From assembly GCF_009937955.1 (NCBI RefSeq), contig NZ_AP018439.1:2542001-2606000 (forward strand): a stretch of 64,000 nt of DNA, given 5' to 3'. A model generated the notes under the pieces. It was not told the origin of the DNA, did not search any database, and saw only the letters and a list, made by a program, of their open reading frames with translations. Below are positions 25,409 through 33,841 of the stretch, piece after piece. This DNA is from Undibacterium sp. KW1. Lineage in GTDB: Bacteria; Pseudomonadota; Gammaproteobacteria; Burkholderiales; Burkholderiaceae_D. Each line of letters begins with the position of its first letter. The stretch's first letter is position 1. The translations under genes and the position numbers were made by a program.

Positions 25409-26107
25409 ATGCTTGAAGTCAAACAACTACATCAGCATTATGGATCCAGCCACACCTTGCGTGGTATTTCACTGTCACTCAAAAAAGGCGAGTGTATGGC
25501 TTTGCTGGGCCGTAATGGCGTCGGCAAGACCAGCTTGCTGAAATGCCTGATGGGTGTTTTGCCAGTTACCGAAGGTACGGTCAGCTTTGAGGGCCGCGAC
25601 ATCAACAAACTCTCGCCGCATGACAGAGCCAGGGCAGGGATCGCTTATGTGCCACAAGGGCGTGAGATTTTTGCCCGTCTTACCGTAGAAGAAAACCTGC
25701 TCATGGGCATGGCCAGCCTGCCTGCACGCAAGGCTGGCAAAATCAAGGATGAGGTATATCAGCTTTTTCCGGTATTGAAAGAAATGCTGCACAGGCGTGG
25801 CGGTGATTTATCTGGCGGCCAGCAGCAACAGCTCGCCATTGCCCGCGCCTTGCTGGCAGAACCCAAGCTCATCATCCTCGATGAACCTACTGAAGGCATA
25901 CAACCGTCCATTATCAAGGATATAGGCCGCGTCATCCGCCTGCTGCGTGAGCGAGGCGACATAGGCATCTTGCTATGCGAGCAGTATTTCGATTTCGCCC
26001 GTGAACTGGCAGATCATTTTGTCGTGCTGTCGCGCGGTGAAGTGGTGGCCTATGGCGGCCAAGAATTGATGGATGGGGATGACGTCAAGCGGCATCTGGC
26101 GGTATAG
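25409..26107 (+). CDS. urtE: Urea ABC transporter ATP-binding protein UrtE
   Basis: A 232-residue LivF-type ATPase. Walker A is GRNGVGKTSLLK, the Q loop is in YVPQGREIFARL, the signature is LSGGQQQQLAIARALL and Walker B is LIILDEPTEGIQP. EGIQP rather than EGLAP is typical of UrtE. It completes the urtABCDE set and is followed by ureD after 28 bases. Confidence 0.94.
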   Translation: MLEVKQLHQHYGSSHTLRGISLSLKKGECMALLGRNGVGKTSLLKCLMGVLPVTEGTVSFEGRDINKLSPHDRARAGIAYVPQGREIFARLTVEENLLMGMASLPARKAGKIKDEVYQLFPVLKEMLHRRGGDLSGGQQQQLAIARALLAEPKLIILDEPTEGIQPSIIKDIGRVIRLLRERGDIGILLCEQYFDFARELADHFVVLSRGEVVAYGGQELMDGDDVKRHLAV

Positions 26108-26135
26108 TGCAGTCTTTACCTATCGCTAGCTGAAT

Positions 26136-27014
26136 ATGGATGTCTGCAGTCCGGCATTACCCCCAAGCGCTACAAAATCACACTGGCAAGCCAGCCTGCA
26201 ACTGGGCTTTAGCAAGGATGGCGATGTCACGCGCCTGACGGAACGTAAGCACAATGGCCCCCTGCGTGTACAAAAGCCTTTGTATCCTGAAGGGGATGAG
26301 GTTTGCCATGCCATCATCATTCATCCCCCAGGTGGAGTAGTCGGTGGCGACCAGTTAAAGATAGATGTGAAGCTGGCGGCTGACACGCATGCACTGGTGA
26401 CGACACCAGGTGCGGCGAAATGGTATCGCAGTAATGGATATGTATCAGCACAACATATCAATCTCAAACTCGATGCAGGTGCCAGGCTGGAATGGCTGCC
26501 GCAAGAAACCATTTTTTTTGACGATGCTTGTGTCGATTTGCACCAGACCATACACCTTGCCGCAGATGCTAGATTGATTGCGGCTGATATTTTTTGCTTT
26601 GGCCGCACTGCCTCTAGCGAAACCTATAACAGTGGCCGGATCAAACAGCATTGCAGCATCTATCGTGAAGATAAGATGATCTGGCATGAACAGGGCAGTT
26701 TGCAAGGTGGCAGCCCTGCCATGCAAAGTCCGCTGGGTTTGAATGGCAAATCAGTGTCGGCGATGGTGCTGGCTTCAGGTGCCATGCTGTCTGGCGATCA
26801 ATTGCAGGCATTGCGTGAACAAACATCGGCCTTTTTGTCTGACCGTGAAGCGGACGCCTTGCGTGGCGTCACGCAAATGAAGTCTGTCATTGTCGCGCGC
26901 TACCTGGGCAACTCCAGTGAAGTTGCCCGGCTTTGGATGCAGTTGGTGTGGCAGCATTTACGCCCTGTCGTGATTGGGCGTGATGCCAAAATTCCGCGCA
27001 TCTGGAACACCTGA
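26136..27014 (+). CDS. ureD: Urease accessory protein UreD
   Basis: A 292-residue urease maturation factor that binds apo-urease and, with UreF and UreG, delivers nickel. Family landmarks are QKPLYPEGDEVCHAIIIHPP followed by GGVVGGDQL, TTPGAAKWYRS, EWLPQETIFFD and the C-terminal RPVVIGRDAKIPRIWNT. It lies 28 bases after urtE and is thus part of the transporter operon. It is separated from ureABCEFG by 7.7 kb. Its last 57 bases overlap the 3-prime end of the convergent SDR gene. Confidence 0.93.
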   Translation: MDVCSPALPPSATKSHWQASLQLGFSKDGDVTRLTERKHNGPLRVQKPLYPEGDEVCHAIIIHPPGGVVGGDQLKIDVKLAADTHALVTTPGAAKWYRSNGYVSAQHINLKLDAGARLEWLPQETIFFDDACVDLHQTIHLAADARLIAADIFCFGRTASSETYNSGRIKQHCSIYREDKMIWHEQGSLQGGSPAMQSPLGLNGKSVSAMVLASGAMLSGDQLQALREQTSAFLSDREADALRGVTQMKSVIVARYLGNSSEVARLWMQLVWQHLRPVVIGRDAKIPRIWNT

Positions 27015-28022
27015 TTCGTAACCTGCGTTACGTTTGATGCAGCCCAGGCCTGCCAGGCTGGAACGAACAGCCACATCCAGAGGTGTACGTGGTTCTTCAC
27101 CCAAAAAGTCTACCAAAGCCTGGTTCGACATTTTGACTTCAGTGCGCCACAGGTAACGCATTTCCAACATTTCCTTCAAAGTTTGCTTGAAAGGTGACAG
27201 CAGAGTGAACACAGGCCATGGGAACCAGCTAGCCTTCAATGCAGGCTGTGCAGTCACGCGACCAATTGAGGCAACCATTTGCTTACCATCATGATCCCAA
27301 TGGCCTTCCATATGGAAGCGGGCAAAATTACCCAGTTCATTTTCACGTTCCAGCAGACGCACCATGGTTTCTGCTACATCCGGTAAGTAAGCCCATTGAT
27401 GGCCAACGCCAGCACTGCCAGGGTAACGCACTACACTCACTGGCTGGCCTGGTGTTACCAGCCCTTGTGAAAACCAGTTGTTGGCTGCCTTGGGACCAAA
27501 GAAATCACCAGCCCTGACGATGAGAGATTTGACGCCTTTGCTGGCAGCCAGACGCAGACGGTGTTCCATCTCTACCCGGATTTTACCTTTCTTGGTGATA
27601 GGGAACTGTGACGCATTTTCTGCAATCAGCGGGAAGGCATCCGGACCAAAATTATATACAGTACCTGGCAGCAGTATGCGTGCGCCGCTGGCCTGGGCTG
27701 CTGCGACCGTGTTGTCTATCATGGGCAGCACGAGTTTTTCCCAGTCACGATAGCCAGGCGGGTTGACAGCGTGGACGATGACAGACTTTCCTGCTGCAGC
27801 TTGCACCACGTCATCCTGCACCATGACATCACCTTTCATCCAGATATGGGCTGCTGTTTTATCTTTCACCTGATCAGGATTGCGATGCAAGGTAGTGACC
27901 TGCCAGCCGCGTTGCATCAGCAAGCGTGCCACTTCACCACCTACGCCGCCAGTTGCGCCCAATACCAGGGCTTGCTTATTGATTTGTGCATTTACTTTAT
28001 TGCTGAATGTTTGCTGATTCAT
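26958..28022 (-). CDS. NAD(P)-dependent epimerase/SDR-type oxidoreductase
   Basis: A 354-residue extended short-chain dehydrogenase-like protein. The dinucleotide loop is ALVLGATGGVGGEVARLL (about residues 18-35). The central ILLPGTVYNFGPDAF has Tyr in a position typical of atypical extended SDRs, and GVGHQWAYLPDVAETMVRLL is a common epimerase-type segment. A good ribosome site (AAGGAA) precedes ATG 28022. It is divergent from a LysR gene, its likely regulator. Substrate is unknown. Its 3-prime end is antisense to the end of ureD. Confidence 0.8.
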   Translation of the reverse strand: MNQQTFSNKVNAQINKQALVLGATGGVGGEVARLLMQRGWQVTTLHRNPDQVKDKTAAHIWMKGDVMVQDDVVQAAAGKSVIVHAVNPPGYRDWEKLVLPMIDNTVAAAQASGARILLPGTVYNFGPDAFPLIAENASQFPITKKGKIRVEMEHRLRLAASKGVKSLIVRAGDFFGPKAANNWFSQGLVTPGQPVSVVRYPGSAGVGHQWAYLPDVAETMVRLLERENELGNFARFHMEGHWDHDGKQMVASIGRVTAQPALKASWFPWPVFTLLSPFKQTLKEMLEMRYLWRTEVKMSNQALVDFLGEEPRTPLDVAVRSSLAGLGCIKRNAGYESGVPDARNFGITPNHDRA

Positions 28023-28119
28023 TTTGTTATTCCTTAATGTTTGGTTGATGTAGCCATTGTGTATCTTTGCCAGGCTATATACAATTCTCTAAAACTGCAT
28101 AGGTGATATACATTTCTGT

Positions 28120-29016
28120 ATGGATGACAAAAATATTCACTGGGACTACTACCGCACTGCGCTGGCAGTGCTGGAAGAAGGTTCGTTATCAGGCGCTGCC
28201 CGTGCGCTGGGTTTGACGCAGCCGACAGTAGGGCGGCATATCGAGGCACTGGAACAGGCCTTGGGTACGAGTCTGTTTGTCCGCAATCAGTCCGGCCTGT
28301 CGCCTACCATTGCCGCGCTGGCTATGAAACCTTATGCAGAAAGCTTGCGGGCCACCGAAAGCGCCTTGTTGCGCAGTGTCTCTGCGGAAGCAAATGAGGT
28401 AAGGGGTAAAGTGCGCATTACCGCATCAGAAGTCATGGGGGTAGAGATATTGCCGGGTATGCTGGCAGGTTTGCGGCAAAATTGTCCGGAGTTGAGCATC
28501 GAACTACAAATATCCAACCACACCCAGGATTTGCTTAAACGCGATGCGGACATTGCCATTCGCATGACTGAGCCTTTGCAAGATGCATTGATCGCGCGCC
28601 GCACGGGCAATGTAACGCTAGGATTCTTCGCACATGTCGATTATCTGTCACGCCACGGCGTACCATCCGACATGTCGGCGTTGAAACAGCATAGCGTGAT
28701 CGGCTTTGACCGCGAATTTCCCTATATCAGGGCTTTGCAAAAACGTTACCCGCAGTTGCAAGGTGCTGACTTTGCCTTAGGTGCCGATAGTGATCTGGTG
28801 CAGTTTGCTGCCATACGTAAAGGCTATGGAATAGGAATTTGTCAGGTCGGGCTCGCTCAGCAGCATTCCTATCTGCAGCGTGTATTGGCTGATGAACTCC
28901 AAATCGATTTGCCTGTCTGGGTAGTCATGCATGAAGACTTGCGGTCCAGCCAGCGATACCGGACTACCTTTGATCATTTGGTTAAAGAACTACAAGCCTT
29001 GCTACAACAGGTGTGA
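28120..29016 (+). CDS. LysR-family transcriptional regulator
   Basis: A 298-residue LysR-type regulator. The N-terminal winged HTH (about residues 5-65) reads WDYYRTALAVLEEGSLSGAA and LGLTQPTVGRHIEALEQALG. The remaining part is a periplasmic-binding-protein-like effector domain (about 90-295). It is read divergently from the SDR gene with 97 bases between the starts, so that gene is the likely target, together with autoregulation. The ligand is unknown. Confidence 0.88.
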   Translation: MDDKNIHWDYYRTALAVLEEGSLSGAARALGLTQPTVGRHIEALEQALGTSLFVRNQSGLSPTIAALAMKPYAESLRATESALLRSVSAEANEVRGKVRITASEVMGVEILPGMLAGLRQNCPELSIELQISNHTQDLLKRDADIAIRMTEPLQDALIARRTGNVTLGFFAHVDYLSRHGVPSDMSALKQHSVIGFDREFPYIRALQKRYPQLQGADFALGADSDLVQFAAIRKGYGIGICQVGLAQQHSYLQRVLADELQIDLPVWVVMHEDLRSSQRYRTTFDHLVKELQALLQQV

Positions 29017-29021
29017 AGTGC

Positions 29022-29966
29022 TCAAGTTTTGATCAACAAGTGTGGGTGTACGGTGGATAATTCCTGCCAAGCATCAAAACCGCCCGCAAAAGGCCGGACA
29101 TCTTTAAACCCCAATTGCCTGAGGGTGTGAGCTGCATGCACGGCACCAGCATCGCCAGGACAGGCACATATCGTGATGATCATTTCATGCTGCGGCCAAT
29201 GTTGGGCCGCATTGCCAACTTGCTTCACCTCGCTGACCATGGCATGGGGTATGGTACCTGTTTCTGCAATCAGTGCCGGGCTGCGCAAGTCGATAATATG
29301 GGGCAGGGCGCTGGTCCTCAGTGTGTCTGACATCTCAGTTGCACTGAAATGAGGAATGGACGCGAGCTTTTCAAAGCGTTTCTTTTGCCAGAATTTCCAG
29401 GCCAGCCAGCTCAATACCAGGGCAATGAAGATAGCCGCAATACGTATACCCTGCGCCGACAAAAACACCAGGCCTGCTTCAATTTGCGCCTGCAAGGCAA
29501 AGCCCGCCAACAGGGCCAGTCCAGCCCATAAAGCAGCACCTGCGGCAGAAGCCAACATAAAAGAAGTACGTGGCATACCCAAAGCACCAGCTACCGGCGG
29601 TGCCACGGTAGAAAAGCCGGGGATGAATTTACCCACGACCAGCGACCATACGCCCCAGCGCAGGAAACGTGCTTCGGTCTGGTTCACGCAAGACCCAGGG
29701 TTAATCGACATCTTGCATAAAAACTTCAGTACGCTATAGCCAAATTTCTTGCCTGCCTGATACCAGATCAGGTCGGCAATCAGCGAAGCGGCTACTGCTG
29801 CCATCAACAAAACAAGCAATTGCCCGGACTGTGTGGCCTGGCTGGCATTGAACATCATGGTCGGTACTGCTGGCACAGGCAAGCCCAGTTGCTGCAACAG
29901 GACATTGACAAACACCATCAAACTATCGTTTTGGCGAAAAAAATCTGCCAGCCAGCCTTGTTGCAT
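29022..29966 (-). CDS. DedA-family membrane protein fused to a rhodanese domain
   Basis: A 314-residue fusion. The first 200 residues are a DedA/SNARE-associated membrane domain with LPVPAVPTMMFNA, the conserved GKFIPGFSTVAPPVAGALGM and four to five hydrophobic segments. Residues about 215-310 form a rhodanese domain with HIIDLRSP and the active loop ICACPGDAGAVHAAHTLRQL, then VRPFAGGFDAW. The CxCPxxxxA loop is a variant of the usual Cys loop that I have seen with DedA fusions. DedA proteins help lipid carrier flipping and proton homeostasis; the rhodanese partner suggests sulfur or redox linkage. It is convergent with the LysR gene. Confidence 0.85.
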   Translation of the reverse strand: MQQGWLADFFRQNDSLMVFVNVLLQQLGLPVPAVPTMMFNASQATQSGQLLVLLMAAVAASLIADLIWYQAGKKFGYSVLKFLCKMSINPGSCVNQTEARFLRWGVWSLVVGKFIPGFSTVAPPVAGALGMPRTSFMLASAAGAALWAGLALLAGFALQAQIEAGLVFLSAQGIRIAAIFIALVLSWLAWKFWQKKRFEKLASIPHFSATEMSDTLRTSALPHIIDLRSPALIAETGTIPHAMVSEVKQVGNAAQHWPQHEMIITICACPGDAGAVHAAHTLRQLGFKDVRPFAGGFDAWQELSTVHPHLLIKT

Positions 29967-30154
29967 ATGTAATTCCGTTAGTAATCATGAGTAATCATGC
30001 AGTGAACAGGCATGGAACGGTAAAAGTAAAATCCGTATATGTTTATGCCTGATTTAACCCCTATTGTAGGGCATTGCAAGGCTTTGCATATCATACGTGT
30101 GAAGCCTGTTGCAAACTGAGCAGTTACTTTCCAACTGTAGTCCAGATTCTCAGA

Positions 30155-31228
30155 TCAGGCAGCCAGCCCATGCGCTGACGATACTGCCCTGGCAAGTAAT
30201 TCAGCATATCTGGCAGGATCGACATTGGAGCCACAAACGATCACAGCGACCCGTTTGCCAGCAAGTCTTTGGCGCAAGGGGCCAAACAAGCCTGCCGTGG
30301 CAACCGCGGCAGCAGGTTCAGCCACCAGCTTGACGTCGTGATACAAGTCCGACATGGCTGTACAGATTTCATCGTCACTGACCCTGACAATCTCGTCCAC
30401 AAAGCGCTGGCATACCCTGAAACTATATTCCATCGCATAAGGCGCGCACAGGCTGTCGGCTATGCTGTCGACTTCCTTTAACTTCTCTGGCTGACCAGAC
30501 TGGAAACTGCGGTACATGGCATCTGCGCCATAGGGTTCAACTCCATAGACGGCACAATGCGGTGCCAGTTGTTTGACGGCAGAAGCAATGCCGCCACATA
30601 GACCACCACCACCGATAGGCACGATCACGGCATCCAGTTGCACCACTTGCTGCATCAACTCCAAACCTACGGTTGCTGTACCCAATGCGGTCAGTGGTCC
30701 ATCATAAGGGTGTATCATGGTGCGCTGCTCTTCTTCAACGATGCGTTGTCCAAGTGCGAATGCCTTATGCATATCTGCTTCCAGTTTTACTTCTGCTCCA
30801 TCCTGTCGGCAGGCCTTGATGCGGGTAGGGCTGGCATGACGTGGCAACACCACTTTGCAAGACACTCCCGCCAGCTTGGCCGCATAAGCAACCGCCATTG
30901 CATGATTGCCTGCACTGACAGCTACCACACCACGCTCTCGCGCAGCTTCATCCAGCGCAGAAATGCAATTCAAAGCGCCTCGCAATTTGAATGTACCGGT
31001 TTTTTGAAACAGCTCCAGCTTCAGCCAGACCTCGGTATCTGGTTCCAGCTTGTCCAGCGCAGACCCGGTTTGCCAATGCCAGACAGGGGTATGTAAAACC
31101 TGTTGCGACAACTCGGCTGCAGTCTTGCGGATATCTGCCAGCGAAGGATAAGGAAAACCTGCACTCAATAAGGTGGACGATAAGGACGCAGGGGAGTGCA
31201 CAGGTCTGTCTGTGGCGACATGGGACAT
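30155..31228 (-). CDS. Threonine/serine dehydratase (PLP, catabolic-type length)
   Basis: About 357 residues of fold-type II PLP enzyme. The Schiff-base Lys is in KTGTFKLRGALN, the substrate loop is VSAGNHAMAVAYAAKLAGV, the phosphate-binding glycines are IPIGGGGLCGGIA and the C-terminal cofactor motif is VIVCGSNVD. It deaminates threonine to 2-oxobutyrate, or serine to pyruvate. No C-terminal ACT-like regulatory domain is present, unlike long biosynthetic IlvA. ATG 31228 has CTGGAG upstream; ATG 31264 lacks a good site. A putative isoleucine-rich leader peptide lies 129 bases upstream, which suggests a biosynthetic role. Confidence 0.85.
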   Translation of the reverse strand: MSHVATDRPVHSPASLSSTLLSAGFPYPSLADIRKTAAELSQQVLHTPVWHWQTGSALDKLEPDTEVWLKLELFQKTGTFKLRGALNCISALDEAARERGVVAVSAGNHAMAVAYAAKLAGVSCKVVLPRHASPTRIKACRQDGAEVKLEADMHKAFALGQRIVEEEQRTMIHPYDGPLTALGTATVGLELMQQVVQLDAVIVPIGGGGLCGGIASAVKQLAPHCAVYGVEPYGADAMYRSFQSGQPEKLKEVDSIADSLCAPYAMEYSFRVCQRFVDEIVRVSDDEICTAMSDLYHDVKLVAEPAAAVATAGLFGPLRQRLAGKRVAVIVCGSNVDPARYAELLARAVSSAHGLAA

Positions 31229-31357
31229 AAAAACTCCAGAATAAAAATCAGCAGAAAAAATCAAAGAAGGCTTGGGCGCAATAGTTACAACAATAGCGCT
31301 CAGGACATCAGAATAGGATGAGCTGAAGGGCCGCCAGGCACCGGCATACGCCGTAGC

Positions 31358-31495
31358 TTAACGACCCCGGATAATTCGAATAATGGAAATGTCGCAGATG
31401 GAGGCAGCAGGCAGCGCAATCGCGTGCACGACAGCAGATGCGGCATTAATTGCGCATAAGTTCGTGTTCAGCAGGGGACGGGTAATTGCGTGCAT
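31358..31495 (-). CDS. Putative 45-residue isoleucine-rich leader peptide (attenuator)
   Basis: On the same strand as the threonine dehydratase, an ATG at 31495 opens a 45-codon frame ending TAA at 31358-31360. Its C-terminal part reads ICDISIIRIIRGR, with six Ile in eleven residues, followed by two Arg. This resembles ilv operon leader peptides, where ribosome stalling at branched-chain codons controls a terminator. The adjacent gene makes the isoleucine precursor 2-oxobutyrate. Against it: no strong ribosome site precedes the ATG, and I could not find a convincing terminator stem with a T tract between 31357 and 31229. That stretch has only short GC stems (for example CGGC/GCCG near 31341-31352). 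Confidence 0.5.
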   Translation of the reverse strand: MHAITRPLLNTNLCAINAASAVVHAIALPAASICDISIIRIIRGR

Positions 31496-31578
31496 GGGAA
31501 AACTGTAACCGATCTTGCTAGCGATGGCAAGAGGGTATTTTTACAAATTCATCTCGCAAGGATTTGCAAGACGACGAT

Positions 31579-31947
31579 TCACAGAGGTATCCAATTTAAA
31601 ATTTCATCGTCAGCATCAGTTCTGATAACTGCGTTCATGGCCTTAGCGACGCCAATAATTTTAATTCGAACTTCATTCAATGGGTCCTCGAAGTTCTCTT
31701 GATATTTGGTGATTAGCTTTCCTCTATTGTGTCGGAAAAAAGGAAGCCACCTGTCCTTGACCAGAATTTCAACTTCTCCATCGCCAGCAAAAACACTTAT
31801 TTTTGATGCATTTATTGGATTGACTCCGATGTGCGCCTCAGTTCGGAATCTAAGGTCTGCTTGTGTTGCAACGAACTGCAACCATTCTTCGATGGAGATC
31901 GGTGCTGTCAATCTATCCCGTCTTTCGATAATTAGCTCTATGCTCAT
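31579..31947 (-). CDS. Hypothetical protein
   Basis: A 122-residue soluble protein without a recognised domain. It begins MSIELIIERRDRLTAPISIE and has GDGEVEILVKDRWLPFFRHN near the middle. Composition and predicted alternating strands and helices look protein-like. No strong ribosome site is seen. It lies upstream of the leader peptide region on the same strand. The shape (small acidic protein, strand-rich) recalls immunity or hypothetical proteins of toxin loci, but no toxin gene is adjacent, so I give no function. Confidence 0.5.
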   Translation of the reverse strand: MSIELIIERRDRLTAPISIEEWLQFVATQADLRFRTEAHIGVNPINASKISVFAGDGEVEILVKDRWLPFFRHNRGKLITKYQENFEDPLNEVRIKIIGVAKAMNAVIRTDADDEILNWIPL

Positions 31948-32050
31948 ATTTTCTGTCTGTTGGTTTTATATATATAAGCAAATGTGATCTGACGATGCCA
32001 GAATTTAACTTCGGTCATCGTCAAATTATATGAAAAACCAATTATTCAAT

Positions 32051-33268
32051 TCAAGGTTTCTTTTCCTCACGCCTCTCAACAACAATTTTTGGTGTTGCAG
32101 GCATCTCTTTCACAGTATAGCCCTCTGGTACCGCAAATAAATTCGCCGGCGGTTCAGTGCGTTTCAAATTATTCAGCTTGTAATTCCATTCACCTGTACG
32201 TGGGTCCGTCTGTTTTGCGTAGACGGTCATTTGCAGTTCTGGTGAATACCAGCTTTCTGAGCTGACGGTAATCGGGTTTTTATTGCCGACTTCGCCAGCC
32301 GGGATCTGGTAGGAGCGCATTTTGCCTTCTGCGCGTACCCCATCAATGTCACGGCTACCCAGGTCTTTGGTATTGCCTTTTGCTGTCCAGCGATTATCCA
32401 GGAATGCCATGGACATGGGACTCAAGGCCATGAGACTGGTGAAATTGCCTGATGTTGTGCTCAGGCTGGTATGCAGGGCAGGCATGTCGCTGGCGTTACC
32501 TGCACGGATGACCCTGACCTGGACTTCTTCGCGCACGTCTTTGCTGCCTTCTGCCTTGTCGCCGCTGGTTTTGCGTTCTATACGTTTGACGATGACTTCG
32601 TCACCGTTGCGCTGGGTTTCTACGCTGACTGTTTTGCCTTCCTGTTTCAGCTTGTCCAGCTTTTCTTTGGCGGCATCAAGCTTCTCTCTGGCACTCGCCA
32701 TTTTTTCATCCAGGTCTTTACCCATATGCATTTTTGTTGCCGTCTTTTTTTCTGGCATGAGTATGTAGCGCAGGTTTTCAACCGGATCAACGATGACGAT
32801 GTGCTGGACATTGCCCTTGCTGTCGCGGATCTCTTGACGGGTGCGGCCAGCTGCATCCCTGTAGTTCAAGCTAGTGGTTTTGTTGCTGATCTGGTTGCCA
32901 TCAGCCAGGGTCTGGGTTTTTTCTGTGACGATTTCTGCGCTGTACGGCGCATTTTTTATTGGCCGGATACTGTGCATGCCTTGCATGCTGACAAATGCCT
33001 GGCTCATGGCGTCGGAGACTATCCTGCTGAGGTTTTTTGTATCGGGTATGTCTGCCAGTGCCAGCAGAGGTGGCACGGGTGGCATAGGTGAGATCGCGGG
33101 CATGGGTGGAATGGGCGGCAGCGGTGGAATCGCAGGCACTTGTATGATTTCCACGTGGCGACGCACAGGTTTTTCTTCGGCTGGATTTGCAGTGTCACTG
33201 TCTGTATTGGCATGTGCCATTGCCCAGGCAGAGCTTAACAATATGAAGAGTGGCAGTTTGGTTTTCAT
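32051..33268 (-). CDS. Exported proline-rich hypothetical protein of ECF operon
   Basis: A protein of about 405 residues with a signal peptide (MKTKLPLFILLSSAWAMAHA). ATG 33268 with AAGGA upstream is preferred over 33292. Residues about 45-75 form a proline-rich linker (PAIPPLPPIPPMP repeats). A lysine/glutamate-rich coiled coil (DEKMASAREKLDAAKEKLDK) lies near 185-205. The C-terminal 120 residues contain SSESWYSPELQMTVYAKQTD, then RTGEWNYKLNNLKRTEPPAN. The latter resembles periplasmic proteins that accompany sigma/anti-sigma pairs. It is the third gene after sigma and anti-sigma. It may sense or respond to envelope conditions; this is inferred. Confidence 0.7.
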   Translation of the reverse strand: MKTKLPLFILLSSAWAMAHANTDSDTANPAEEKPVRRHVEIIQVPAIPPLPPIPPMPAISPMPPVPPLLALADIPDTKNLSRIVSDAMSQAFVSMQGMHSIRPIKNAPYSAEIVTEKTQTLADGNQISNKTTSLNYRDAAGRTRQEIRDSKGNVQHIVIVDPVENLRYILMPEKKTATKMHMGKDLDEKMASAREKLDAAKEKLDKLKQEGKTVSVETQRNGDEVIVKRIERKTSGDKAEGSKDVREEVQVRVIRAGNASDMPALHTSLSTTSGNFTSLMALSPMSMAFLDNRWTAKGNTKDLGSRDIDGVRAEGKMRSYQIPAGEVGNKNPITVSSESWYSPELQMTVYAKQTDPRTGEWNYKLNNLKRTEPPANLFAVPEGYTVKEMPATPKIVVERREEKKP

Positions 33269-33334
33269 GATGCGTCCTTTTCTGTGTGTCAATTTTGTTT
33301 TTCGATGCTGCTTAGTTATTGAGTAGCTAATTGC

Positions 33335-33841
33335 TTATTTCAGGAGTCGCATGGCTAATGGCTCGCCATCTGCAGCGACCAGCATTTGCGCTTGCACCAT
33401 GTCACCGGCTATTTCTGGCGAGACTGGCATACCCAGGCTGGCGAGCCAGGCTGCCGGGACTTCTGCTTCCAGCAAGCTTGGCGTTTCATTATTCAGGCGC
33501 TCCAGCGGTACCAGAGCGACGAAAGGGGGAAGCTCTGTACCTGAAACAGTGGTGCTATCCGGCGTCAATGGATGCTGCGATGCAGGGAACAAGACCGTCA
33601 GCATGACCAGGCCAAAGCTGCCACTCAGCGTCAGCAAACCTGCCAGCCACGGACGCAAGCGTCTGCGGCGTGCCTGCTTTTTCTCCTTGGCCTGTTGCTT
33701 GGCGAAAGCTTGCAATAAAGTCTGCTCAATCGCCGCTGGCGTATCCAGCTCCTGCAAATCTTTGCGCAAGAGGCTGAACTGCTGGTCCAGCAAGGCATCT
33801 GCATTGCTGGCATCCTGTGGGGTATTCATAGGGTCTTTCAT
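33335..33841 (-). CDS. Putative anti-sigma factor, single-pass membrane protein
   Basis: A 168-residue protein with a cytoplasmic N-terminal part (residues 1-60) ending in a basic KKQARRRRLRPW. One membrane segment (about 65-85, LAGLLTLSGSFGLVMLTVLF) and a small periplasmic part follow. This topology, and its overlap by four bases (ATGA) with the end of the ECF sigma gene, identify it as a probable anti-sigma factor. It has no visible zinc-binding HxxxCxxC motif, so it is not a ZAS-type protein. The 66-base gap to the exported proline-rich protein suggests one operon. Confidence 0.65.
   Translation of the reverse strand: MKDPMNTPQDASNADALLDQQFSLLRKDLQELDTPAAIEQTLLQAFAKQQAKEKKQARRRRLRPWLAGLLTLSGSFGLVMLTVLFPASQHPLTPDSTTVSGTELPPFVALVPLERLNNETPSLLEAEVPAAWLASLGMPVSPEIAGDMVQAQMLVAADGEPLAMRLLK

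Noticed and set aside
31255..31290. GCGC-based stem before a T run as the attenuator terminator of the dehydratase leader
   Set aside because: Only four contiguous pairs; too weak to call a terminator, so the attenuator remains incomplete.
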